A stretch of DNA of 15,322 nucleotides, from NCBI GenBank assembly GCA_017560605.1, contig JAFZEQ010000062.1, positions 1 through 15,322 of the forward strand, written 5' to 3'. Position 1 is the stretch's first letter; every line of letters begins with the position of its first letter. The translations under genes were made by a program, and so were the position numbers. The DNA comes from Paludibacteraceae bacterium (GTDB lineage Bacteria > Bacteroidota > Bacteroidia > Bacteroidales > Paludibacteraceae). Of the stretch, positions 7,290-14,560 are shown piece by piece. The notes under the pieces were generated by a model. It ran no database searches. It saw only the letters and a program-made list of their open reading frames with translations, and was not told the origin of the DNA.

Positions 7290-10079
7290 TTACCACCAAT
7301 CAACCTGTTTACCTGTCGCGGTAGTACTACTCTTGTCATACTTCAAGTCAGCCAACATACCTGCATTAACACCAATATGGAAGGTATAACTCTTGTATGG
7401 TCCAAACGGAACAAAACTAGCATTCATACTCCAACAGTGCAAGTCGCGCGAAACATTAATACTGGTATATGCCAATTTCTTTGCATTGACATCATAGCTC
7501 AACGAGGTACTAGCTTTCCATCCGCTACCCAAGCCTATAGATGCTGAGAAGCTCAGATTGTGCCTAAACTCCATCTTATAGTAGTTCTTTTGCTCGTTCC
7601 ACTCATTGCTTGGACAGTAGCGTAAGCTATATGATACACTCAAGCTCCAAGGTATCTTAGCAAACAAGTAACCATCATTGGTAAACTCATCTTGTTGCTG
7701 GTTCTTGCGCTTATTCTGCTTGGTACTTTGTTCTTCTAAGTCAATCTCTTCTCCATCTAGAGAAGCGGCATCCTCGCCTTCAGCTGCAGGATCTGGTACC
7801 TTTTCTTTTTTAGTAAACCATTTTTTGACAACCTCGTTGTTAAATGTATAGCTAAAACTTGTGCTAGTACCCAAGAAATGAGGGAATCTACCATGATTCC
7901 AATACAACTGATTACTACGCACATGTGCACCGCTAGCAGTTGTTGTATACATATATGGATCAAACTGACCACTCAAATTGATGGTATAATTAACTTTTGG
8001 AATCTTGATACGCAAATTCACGGAGAAGTTATTCCAGTTCATAGAGTCCGCTATGAAGTTATAACCACCCGAAATACTAAAGTTATCAATGATGCTATAG
8101 ACCTTGTAAGGTTCCTTGCCAGTAGTATCCTTATCATTTCTTAATTTCATCTCCAAGTTGTTACCCAAGGAGAAGGCCAATGTAGCAGACGCACCACGAC
8201 CAGGCGCCTCCTTAAAGCGCGAGTAATTAACTACCTCGAAGATTGGCAAACCATTTTCATCTAGTTTAGGAACCCAGTTACCTGCTTCATCACGCACAGT
8301 CACAGGCTTCTCGTACGAGCCATAGAAGCCACCATAGCGTTTAGCCCAGAACTCTGCTCCAAAGTCCGGACTATACGAGAAACTTATACTAGGCGTCATC
8401 ACATGCCTAAAACGATCCACCTTGTCACCAAACCACTTACGGAACGGGATATAGTAACCATATAACTTCGTAGACATACTGATACTTGCATTAAAGTTAT
8501 ATACATTATAGAAGCCCATTACCGTATCCTTCTGCACCTGACGCAACTCATCATTCCAAGACTGATCCACACGACTAAAGAACATCCTGTCCGTAAAACT
8601 TATACTTGGAGTAATATTGATATACTTGAAGGCTGTAAAAGAGGCCGAGCTGCTCAAGCGATGAGTGAATCGATTGTCCCAATCCTTGACAAAACTAGAT
8701 TTAAAGAATTCACTTTCCTTACAAGTAATAGAGTTTGTAAACGAACCGCTATATTGCAAACTAATCTTTTCGTACCATTTCTCTTTGCCAGATGCTTTCT
8801 TGCGTTTGAATGGATAAATACGACTCATGTTCACATTCAAATTAGGCAAGCTGACACTCAAAGTTGAATCCTTGGTCCGTTGAGTAAGACTCATACTCAA
8901 TCCAATAGTCCAGGGACTCTCTGGGAAACGCTGTGTATACGAGATACTAGAACTAGTAGTATTCTCGGCATTAGCTTGAACATCATAATAACTATTGATA
9001 TTACTACGATTATATCCACTAGTCTTAAAGTTGACACTAGCCGAGAAGTTGCTATATGGATTAGCCTTACTATCTTGCGTATGAGACCATTGCACACTCA
9101 AGTTCTTGGCAACTCTATAATCAGGCATATCCTTTTCGCCCGTCACATCCCAACGATAGTTAATAGCCACATTACCACTAAACTTATATCGCTTGATGTA
9201 TTTACTTTTAGCATATACCGCCCAAGTTCCTCGAGTATAGATATCACCTGTCAATTGAAGATCGATATAATCATTGATGGCAAAATAGTAACCTATTCCC
9301 GAGAAATACAAACCACGCGTATAGTCATCACCAAAGTTAGGCATAATCAGACCGCTAGAATAGCTGTCTGTAAATGGGAAGAATCCGAACGGAATAGCAA
9401 GAGGCAATGGTACATCACCCACCACCAGATAAGCAGGACCAGTAGCGATGTAATCACCAGGTTTAACTTTTGCTTTTGTGAGACGCAGATAGAAGTGCGG
9501 ATGCTCATGATCACTACAAGTAGTATACTTACCACCAGCCATCATCAGCACATCATCTACCTTCTTTGTTACATCCGCTATCAAGTAGCCCTCACCTTGC
9601 TCCGTAACGGCATTACGAATATAAGCCTTTTGAGTTTTGAGGTTATAACTAATCTCGTTGGTTTCGTACGAATCATTACTATCTGATAGAACAGGCTTAC
9701 CTATCAACTCATTTTCGATGGTATCCATAGTACCTCTAGCATAGAGCAAGTTACTATCCATACTCATGCGAATATAATCTGCTGTTAGATTCATAGATTT
9801 GTAAGTCATCGAACCTGCGCCATAGATAAAAGCCATACCATCTCCAGTAATCACCATAGAGTCTGTAGCTGTATACTCGATGCGTGCGTCAAAAACATCC
9901 TTAGCCGGAGCCTTGCTTTTTGCAGGCTTCTCTACTTGCGTCGCTACTGTATCGGTAGTATCATTTGCCACTAACAAAGGACTATTAGGAGCTAGTTGAT
10001 CGGCAGGCATAGGCGATTGACTATACATCATCATGCATAGCCCCAAAACCAATGTTATAACACCTAGCCTTTTCATCAT
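7290..10079 (-). CDS. LptD-like outer-membrane LPS-assembly protein (OstA family)
   Basis: About 929 residues from the ATG at 10079 (10076 is equally possible, sequence MMKRLG). The longer in-frame start at 10160 is rejected because it falls inside the promoter -33 element. Order: signal peptide (to about residue 21, ending MYSQS); an OstA/LptA-like beta-jellyroll segment at about 60-180 (DVFDARIEYTATDSMVI... GKPVLSD); the motif TTCSDHEHPHFYL with Cys188; KPGDYIATGPAYLVV...GFFPF; then a long beta-barrel rich in alternating Tyr, Ser and Phe, ending DWW. In proteobacteria LptD inserts lipopolysaccharide into the outer leaflet together with LptE; this is the Bacteroidota version. A charged, low-complexity stretch at about 750-798 (EGEDAASLDGEEIDLEEQ, then Lys/Gln-rich) is probably an exposed loop. 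It is the first gene of the minus-strand run. Confidence 0.82.
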   Translation of the reverse strand: MMKRLGVITLVLGLCMMMYSQSPMPADQLAPNSPLLVANDTTDTVATQVEKPAKSKAPAKDVFDARIEYTATDSMVITGDGMAFIYGAGSMTYKSMNLTADYIRMSMDSNLLYARGTMDTIENELIGKPVLSDSNDSYETNEISYNLKTQKAYIRNAVTEQGEGYLIADVTKKVDDVLMMAGGKYTTCSDHEHPHFYLRLTKAKVKPGDYIATGPAYLVVGDVPLPLAIPFGFFPFTDSYSSGLIMPNFGDDYTRGLYFSGIGYYFAINDYIDLQLTGDIYTRGTWAVYAKSKYIKRYKFSGNVAINYRWDVTGEKDMPDYRVAKNLSVQWSHTQDSKANPYSNFSASVNFKTSGYNRSNINSYYDVQANAENTTSSSISYTQRFPESPWTIGLSMSLTQRTKDSTLSVSLPNLNVNMSRIYPFKRKKASGKEKWYEKISLQYSGSFTNSITCKESEFFKSSFVKDWDNRFTHRLSSSASFTAFKYINITPSISFTDRMFFSRVDQSWNDELRQVQKDTVMGFYNVYNFNASISMSTKLYGYYIPFRKWFGDKVDRFRHVMTPSISFSYSPDFGAEFWAKRYGGFYGSYEKPVTVRDEAGNWVPKLDENGLPIFEVVNYSRFKEAPGRGASATLAFSLGNNLEMKLRNDKDTTGKEPYKVYSIIDNFSISGGYNFIADSMNWNNFSVNLRIKIPKVNYTINLSGQFDPYMYTTTASGAHVRSNQLYWNHGRFPHFLGTSTSFSYTFNNEVVKKWFTKKEKVPDPAAEGEDAASLDGEEIDLEEQSTKQNKRKNQQQDEFTNDGYLFAKIPWSLSVSYSLRYCPSNEWNEQKNYYKMEFRHNLSFSASIGLGSGWKASTSLSYDVNAKKLAYTSINVSRDLHCWSMNASFVPFGPYKSYTFHIGVNAGMLADLKYDKSSTTATGKQVDWW

Positions 10080-10131
10080 TTGCTTGTCAATATTGTTAAT
10101 ATGCGCGCGTATGTACGCACAAAAAAGCGTG

Positions 10132-10162
10132 CAAAGGTACAAAAAATATTGCATATACACAA
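10132..10162 (-). promoter_or_regulatory. Bacteroidota-type promoter for the lptD-like/slyD/der/porU run
   Basis: On the minus strand, TTG (10162-10160), 20 nt, then TACCTTTG (10139-10132). This matches the Bacteroidota primary sigma factor pattern TTG-N19-21-TAnnTTTG. Transcription would start roughly 10120-10127, leaving a leader of about 45 nt before the ATG at 10079. The leader holds a small inverted repeat (GCGTA-TG-TACGC on the plus strand, 10107-10118). The position rules out translation from the in-frame ATG at 10160. Confidence 0.8.
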
Positions 10163-10342
10163 GTTTTTCGCAAAAAACTTAACATACACATCTAACAAAA
10201 CACCAGTTACACAGTCATAAAAAAACGCAAAAACATTCATTTTCTTGCGATTTCATCGGTTATTTTAGGATAACTATACTATTCTATTTTAATTCAAAAA
10301 ACAGGCCAAGGTATCATATTAACAAACTTTCGACTCAAAAAT

Positions 10343-10373
10343 TTGCATAAATGCAATATTTTTATTACCTTTG
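10343..10373 (+). promoter_or_regulatory. Bacteroidota-type promoter for pheS
   Basis: TTTG (10342-10345), 20 nt, then TACCTTTG (10366-10373). This is a textbook match to the phylum's promoter pattern. The expected transcript start is around 10380, giving a leader of under 20 nt before the pheS ATG at 10398. The -33 element overlaps an inverted repeat, TTGCAT-AA-ATGCAA (10343-10356), which could be an operator; that role is only inferred. Confidence 0.82.
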
Positions 10374-10397
10374 CAGCCTGTAAGATTCAAAACGATT

Positions 10398-11444
10398 ATG
10401 AGTATAAAAGAAAAAATAGAATCCTTGCTTAGCCAAGTGGCTGAATTGCAAGCAACCAACGCCGAGCAAGTAGAGGCGCTGCGAATCAAGTACCTCAGTA
10501 AGAAAGGTCTAGTAACCGAGCTTTTTAATGAATTTCGCGAGGTTCCTAAAGAGGAAAAACGCGAGATAGGTCAAGCCCTTAACCAGTTGCGTCAGGCATA
10601 TGAAGCACGCATCAGCGAGCTTCGAGAGGCTGCAGAAGCCAGCGGTGCTAAAGTAGCTGCAGACGAGCAAGATCTCACTCGTACTCCAGACCCTATTGCA
10701 TTGGGTACACGCCACCCACTATCATTGGTGCGTGAACAGATCATCGACATCTTTTCTCGCGTCGGTTTCACTGTAGCAGAGGGTCCAGAGGTAGAGGATG
10801 ACAATCACGTATATTCGCTGCTTAACTTTGCGCCAGAACACCCTGCTCGCGATATGCAAGACACCTTCTTTATCGAGAAGGAGATAGGAGTACAAAAGCC
10901 ATCAGACATTCTTCTTCGTTCGCACACTTCTAGTGTACAAACACGCGTAATGCTTAACCAAAAGCCACCTATCCGCGTGCTTTGTCCTGGTCGTGTATAT
11001 CGTAACGAAGCGATCTCTGCACGTGCACACTGCTTCTTCCATCAGGTTGAAGGATTGTATATTGACAAGAATGTCAGCTTTGCTGACCTCAAGGAGGTTC
11101 TACTCTATTTTGCAAAAGAGATGTTTGGTCCTGAGACACAGATTCGTCTGCGTCCTAGTTACTTCCCATTTACTGAACCATCAGCAGAGATGGATATCTC
11201 TTGCGACCTCTGTGGCGGAAAAGGTTGTTCATTCTGCAAGGGCACAGGCTGGGTAGAGATCTTGGGTTGCGGCATGGTTGACCCTAACGTACTAGAGTCT
11301 TGCGGTATCGACTCAAAAGTGTATACAGGTTATGCTTTTGGTCTAGGTGTAGAGCGCATCACCAACCTTAAATATCGCGTTAAAGACTTGCGTCTATTCT
11401 CAGAGAATGATGTACGTTTCCTCCAACAGTTTGAGGGATGCTAA
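10398..11444 (+). CDS. pheS: Phenylalanine--tRNA ligase alpha subunit
   Basis: 348 residues from the ATG at 10398. An upstream in-frame TTG at 10371 is rejected because it lies within the promoter -7 box. The N-terminal 95 or so residues form the tRNA-binding coiled coil, rich in Glu, Lys and Leu. The class II synthetase core follows: SHTSSVQTR (175-183), the motif-2 region RVYRNEAISARAHCFFHQVEGL, then FPFTEPSAEMDI, and motif 3 GLGVERI (315-321). A CxxC...CxxC cluster (C269, C272, C277, C280) is the usual knuckle found in many bacterial PheS. With PheT it charges tRNA-Phe in the cytoplasm. pheT is not in the window. The next gene starts 55 nt downstream. Confidence 0.98.
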   Translation: MSIKEKIESLLSQVAELQATNAEQVEALRIKYLSKKGLVTELFNEFREVPKEEKREIGQALNQLRQAYEARISELREAAEASGAKVAADEQDLTRTPDPIALGTRHPLSLVREQIIDIFSRVGFTVAEGPEVEDDNHVYSLLNFAPEHPARDMQDTFFIEKEIGVQKPSDILLRSHTSSVQTRVMLNQKPPIRVLCPGRVYRNEAISARAHCFFHQVEGLYIDKNVSFADLKEVLLYFAKEMFGPETQIRLRPSYFPFTEPSAEMDISCDLCGGKGCSFCKGTGWVEILGCGMVDPNVLESCGIDSKVYTGYAFGLGVERITNLKYRVKDLRLFSENDVRFLQQFEGC

Positions 11445-11462
11445 AACGCATCACCTGCGACG

Positions 11463-11490
11463 CTTTTAAAACTCTTGAAACTTTTAAAAC
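11463..11490 (+). repeat. Direct repeat of CTTTTAAAAC in the pheS-murF/alr gap
   Basis: Two exact copies of a self-complementary-like 10-mer, at 11463-11472 and 11481-11490, are spaced 18 nt apart. They sit immediately upstream of the TTG start of the next gene. They may be low-complexity spacer or a regulatory site; nothing further can be said. Confidence 0.5.
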
Positions 11491-11499
11491 ATAAAATCT

Positions 11500-13407
11500 T
11501 TGATTTTAACTAAAGTCATACAAGCCATTGAACCACTGCAAGTTATCGGCAATACCGGCAACTTGCAGTTGTTACGCATACACCATTTATTGGTAGATAG
11601 TCGCCAGCTAGACAACGATGCTGAGCACACTCTTTTCTTTGCTTTTCAGACTAAGCAAAACAATGGTGCTAAATATATTCCAAGCTTAATAGAAAAGGGT
11701 GTACGTTGTTTTGTAATAGAACAATTTAATCCCGAGTTATCCAAGTTAGCAAGACTACTTAATAGCCCAGGAAGTCCCGTTTTCATCGTGGTCAACAACA
11801 CCCTATCGGCGCTTCAGAATCTAGCTATATACAAGCGTTCGTTGTATAAAGGTCCTGTGATAGCTATCACCGGTTCCAACGGTAAAACCGTAGTAAAAGA
11901 GTGGTTATATCAACTACTTAAGGACGATTATCGAATCACACGATCGCCTAAATCCTACAACTCGCAGATTGGTGTACCTCTTAGTGTGTGGCAGCTCAAC
12001 GACCAAACACAGTTAGCCATCTTCGAAGCGGGTATCTCCAAGCAGGGTGAGATGCAGCGTTTGCAGGCAATGATACAACCTACCATAGGTGTTATCACCT
12101 ATATAGGTCCTGAGCACGGGGAGAATTTTGCTTCGTTAGAGGCCAAACGCGCAGAGAAGCTCAAACTATTCAAGCACTGCTCAACCATCGTAGAGGATCC
12201 TACGCATCAGAATGCTCGCACTTGTGCAGCTGTGTTGCGCACATTAGGATATAGCGAAGATGTCATTGCTCAACGCATCTTACAAAAGACGCATGAAACG
12301 ATATTGGAGGTTAATCTCAGTGCGCTGACCAATAATCTGCGCTACTACCGTTCGTTGCTCCAACCAAACACCCAACTGATATGTATGGTTAAGGCTTTTG
12401 GTTACGGCACAGGTAGTGTTCATATAAGCCGCGCATTGCAAGAGTCTGGACTAGTTGATTCTTTAGCGGTAGCTGTGGCAGACGAAGGTGTAGAACTACG
12501 CCGTGCGGGTATCACTTTGCCTATTATCATTATGGATCCTGAGGTAGCAGCATTAGACCTAATATTAGAGAATAATCTGCAAGCTAATGTATACTCATTT
12601 CAGGCTTTAGAGAATATCATTTCAGCCGCAGAAGCCAATGGTCTAGAAGGATTGCCTATTCATATTAAGATAGACTCTGGAATGCATCGATTAGGCTTCT
12701 ATCGCGAAGATATGGATAAATTGGCAGCTCGTTTGAACGAGCAAAAATCCGTTCGTGTAGCTAGTATCTTTTCTCACCTAGCGGGCAGCGACGACGAGCA
12801 GTTTGATGCATTCACACAAGACCAAGCTGCATATTTCAAGGAGAGTGCAGATAATCTTATTGCCTCATTGCCATATCGCCCATTATTACACATTTGTAAT
12901 ACCGCGGGTATTGAGCGTTTTCCACAGTACCACTTTGATATGTGCCGTTTAGGTATCGGTATGTATGGTTTCTCTTTCCTATCGTCTAAAGATTCTCAAC
13001 TTTCGCCTTATAGTCTAAAAAATGTCTGTACGCTAAAGACTACTATTTTGAGCATCAAGACGGTGAATGCGGGCGAAACCATCGGTTATGGCCGTCACAC
13101 TACGCTCAGCGAGGCTCGTGAGATAGCGGTTATACCTATAGGATATGCTGATGGATTCGACAGAAGATTCTCTAACTATGGTGGCGAAGTGGTTGTTCGT
13201 GGCCAGCGTTGCCCTGTGGTAGGAAATGTGTGTATGGATCAAGCTATGATAGATGTCACAGGCACTGACGCACATGTTGGTGATATAGCAGAAATATTTG
13301 GTGATCACATATCCATAGCGGAGCTAGCAGATAAATTAGGAACAATCTCATACGAGGTACTAACATCAATCTCTCATCGTGTACAGCGCGTCTATATCAA
13401 CGAATAA
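11500..13407 (+). CDS. MurF-alanine racemase fusion with a collapsed MurF half
   Basis: 635 residues from a TTG start at 11500; an in-frame stop at 11485-11487 leaves no other standard start. Residues 1-115 match the MurF N-terminal domain (VDSRQL, LFFAF). Residues 120-230 match the start of the central ligase domain, with P-loop TGSNGKT (124-130), SPKSYNSQIGVPLS (149-162), ISKQGEM and a Lys-rich EAKRAEKLKLFK. After CSTIV (231) the protein jumps to EDPTHQNARTCAAVLRTLGY, and after VIAQRI (260) it jumps straight to the racemase domain (THETILEVNLSALTNN). The MurF C-terminal domain is therefore absent. The racemase half looks complete: PLP lysine K298 in MVKAFGYG, GYG with Y530, IPIGYADG (545-552) and VCMDQAM (577-583). 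From memory, Bacteroidota fusions of this kind are about 800-830 residues, so some 190 are missing. Alanine racemase activity is likely; D-Ala-D-Ala ligation to the UDP-MurNAc tripeptide by this protein is doubtful. The 3' end overlaps the ABC ATPase gene. Confidence 0.88.
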   Translation: MILTKVIQAIEPLQVIGNTGNLQLLRIHHLLVDSRQLDNDAEHTLFFAFQTKQNNGAKYIPSLIEKGVRCFVIEQFNPELSKLARLLNSPGSPVFIVVNNTLSALQNLAIYKRSLYKGPVIAITGSNGKTVVKEWLYQLLKDDYRITRSPKSYNSQIGVPLSVWQLNDQTQLAIFEAGISKQGEMQRLQAMIQPTIGVITYIGPEHGENFASLEAKRAEKLKLFKHCSTIVEDPTHQNARTCAAVLRTLGYSEDVIAQRILQKTHETILEVNLSALTNNLRYYRSLLQPNTQLICMVKAFGYGTGSVHISRALQESGLVDSLAVAVADEGVELRRAGITLPIIIMDPEVAALDLILENNLQANVYSFQALENIISAAEANGLEGLPIHIKIDSGMHRLGFYREDMDKLAARLNEQKSVRVASIFSHLAGSDDEQFDAFTQDQAAYFKESADNLIASLPYRPLLHICNTAGIERFPQYHFDMCRLGIGMYGFSFLSSKDSQLSPYSLKNVCTLKTTILSIKTVNAGETIGYGRHTTLSEAREIAVIPIGYADGFDRRFSNYGGEVVVRGQRCPVVGNVCMDQAMIDVTGTDAHVGDIAEIFGDHISIAELADKLGTISYEVLTSISHRVQRVYINE

Positions 13408-14131
13408 TCTGAGCATAGGCTACGCCCAGCGTATCGTTCAAAGCAATTTAAACTTTGAACTTATGCCAGGTGAGATGGTATGTATGCTAGGCCCTAATGG
13501 TTGTGGAAAATCTACCCTACTCCGTACCTTAGCAGGCTTACAATCTGCACTAGCAGGTTCGTTTGAAATTACCAATAGCCCATTGCCAATAGCCAATAGC
13601 GCCAAAGAGGCGTCCCAAATTGCTCTTGTTCTGACAGAACGCTTGAGCCTAGAGAATACAACGGTGCACGATGTGGTAGCTATGGGACGATATCCATACA
13701 CCTCATTTCTAGGTGGTTTATCGGATGTAGACGAACAAATCATCAATCAGTCATTATCCGATGTTGGGCTCAGCGATACCGCTCATACCTTCTTCAACGA
13801 TCATTCAGACGGTGAGAAACAGCGCACATTAATAGCTAAGGCACTAGCTCAGCAGACCCCTATTATTCTGCTAGATGAACCTACTGCTCATTTAGACTTG
13901 CCTAATCGTATACGTGTATTACAATTGCTCAGGCGCGTTGCGCGCGAGCAAAAAAAGACGATTCTGATCTCCACACACGAATTAGACTTGGCCATCAAGC
14001 TTTCTGATCGTATTATGCTGATGACTCCTGAAAAGGGTATTCAACTGGACACTCCTGACAAGTTGCGCGAGCACAACGCATTTACAGCAGCTTTCGGAAT
14101 GGACATATTTAACCCGATTATAAACGGTTAA
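13379..14131 (+). CDS. FecE/BtuD-type ABC transporter ATP-binding protein
   Basis: 250 residues. The start is GTG at 13379, inside the end of the racemase gene (29-nt overlap in another frame). It is kept because the first strand (LSIGYAQRIV) is needed and the next Met (residue 29) would cut it off. Motifs: Walker A GPNGCGKST (38-46), signature SDGEKQR (143-149), Walker B IILLDEPTA (162-170), and H-loop His200. The AMGRYPYTSFLG segment (101-112) is typical of ATPases for iron-siderophore, heme or cobalamin importers. The usual Q-loop Gln is replaced in VLTERL (84-89). In the importers it would energise uptake at the inner membrane. No permease or binding protein is nearby, so the partner must be encoded elsewhere. 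Two tandem repeats touch the gene: 7-nt units at 13572-13600 and 8-nt units from 14123 across its stop. Confidence 0.9.
   Translation: MYSASISTNNLSIGYAQRIVQSNLNFELMPGEMVCMLGPNGCGKSTLLRTLAGLQSALAGSFEITNSPLPIANSAKEASQIALVLTERLSLENTTVHDVVAMGRYPYTSFLGGLSDVDEQIINQSLSDVGLSDTAHTFFNDHSDGEKQRTLIAKALAQQTPIILLDEPTAHLDLPNRIRVLQLLRRVAREQKKTILISTHELDLAIKLSDRIMLMTPEKGIQLDTPDKLREHNAFTAAFGMDIFNPIING
13572..13600 (+). repeat. 7-nt tandem repeat inside the ABC ATPase gene
   Basis: Four consecutive heptamers (CCAATAG, CCCATTG, CCAATAG, CCAATAG) followed by C. Three are identical and one is degenerate. They encode the segment around NSPLPIANSA between the first beta strands and the Q-loop region. Loss or gain of one unit would shift the reading frame. 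Confidence 0.75.
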
Positions 14132-14170
14132 GCGGTTAGACGGTTAGACGGTTAGACGGTTAAGCGACTA
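14123..14170 (+). repeat. 8-nt tandem repeat starting at the ABC ATPase stop codon
   Basis: Five units of RRCGGTTA (14123-14162: aacggtta, agcggtta, then gacggtta three times) and a degenerate sixth (agcgacta, 14163-14170). The first unit encodes the final Asn and Gly and the first two bases of the TAA stop. The array fills much of the gap to queD. Confidence 0.85.
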
Positions 14171-14179
14171 ATGGATAAT

Positions 14180-14208
14180 TTATAACTCATCACTTATAGT
14201 TTATAACT
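14180..14208 (+). repeat. Direct repeat of TTATAACT upstream of queD
   Basis: Two exact octamers at 14180-14187 and 14201-14208, period 21 nt, lie 9 nt before the queD ATG. The stretch is AT-rich and shows no TAnnTTTG promoter, so queD may depend on upstream transcription. Confidence 0.5.
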
Positions 14209-14216
14209 AAAAGAAT

Positions 14217-14546
14217 ATGTATTACGTAGAAAAACGAATAACAATCTCCGCAGCGCATAATCTGCATCTCAGTTATGAGAGCAAGTGTGAGGCACTGCAC
14301 GGACACAACTTTGTGGTAACCGTATATTGTAAGTCAGAGGCCCTGAACGAGGATGGTATGGTTACAGACTTTACACATATTAAGCGCATCGTAAAGGAGA
14401 CCTTTGATCACAAGTATATCAACGAGGTCTTGGATGTTAATCCATCGTCTGAGAATATAGCTCGTTGGATATGCGATCATGTAGAGAACTGCTACAAGGT
14501 AAGTGTTCAGGAGTCAGAAGGAAATATTGCCACTTATGAGCGATAG
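14217..14546 (+). CDS. queD: 6-carboxy-5,6,7,8-tetrahydropterin synthase (QueD)
   Basis: 109 residues, slightly short for the family (usually near 120) but with the key residues present. Zinc ligands are His14 (SAAHNL) and His28/His30 (LHGHNF). Cys24 in KCEALHGH is the expected nucleophile, Asp64-His65 (FDHKYIN) matches the catalytic pair, and Glu99 in VQESEG binds the pterin. QueD turns dihydroneopterin triphosphate into carboxytetrahydropterin, the first dedicated step to preQ0 and queuosine in tRNA. The protein is cytoplasmic and small, and the family forms hexamers. The Cys and short loop favour QueD over mammalian-type pyruvoyl-tetrahydropterin synthase, though the two are close relatives. 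No other queuosine gene is nearby and no preQ1 riboswitch was seen upstream. Its last codons form the 5' arm of a strong hairpin. Confidence 0.93.
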   Translation: MYYVEKRITISAAHNLHLSYESKCEALHGHNFVVTVYCKSEALNEDGMVTDFTHIKRIVKETFDHKYINEVLDVNPSSENIARWICDHVENCYKVSVQESEGNIATYER

Positions 14547-14560
14547 TTGCTCATAAGTGG
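14530..14560 (+). terminator. 12-bp perfect hairpin with the queD stop codon in its loop
   Basis: CCACTTATGAGC (14530-14541) pairs without mismatch with GCTCATAAGTGG (14549-14560) around a 7-nt loop. The loop contains the queD TAG (14544-14546). A downstream U-run is missing, so it may be a transcript-stabilising 3' end rather than a full intrinsic terminator. Confidence 0.65.

Larger units (their letters stand above)
10080..10397. other. 318-nt divergent intergenic region
   Basis: This region separates the minus-strand lptD-like gene from plus-strand pheS. Each side has its own TAnnTTTG promoter. The centre, about 10163-10340, is AT-rich, with A-tracts such as 10220-10226. I see no ORF, RNA gene or clear terminator in it. 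Confidence 0.8.

Noticed and set aside
8880..9686. A 268-codon open frame on the plus strand, opposite the LptD-like gene
   Set aside because: Its product is Ile/Thr/Ser/His-rich with no recognisable domain and lies wholly antisense to a convincing outer-membrane protein. Its composition follows from the complementary barrel codons.
10077..10160. Longer N-terminus for the LptD-like protein from the ATG at 10160
   Set aside because: That ATG falls in the promoter -33 element and upstream of the expected transcript start. The ATG at 10079 gives a proper signal peptide.
13033..13308. A 91-codon minus-strand open frame inside the racemase domain
   Set aside because: It is the shadow of conserved alanine racemase sequence on the other strand.
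14123..14208. Possible CRISPR array in the short repeats before queD
   Set aside because: Units are 8 nt and directly abutting, with no spacers and no cas genes.
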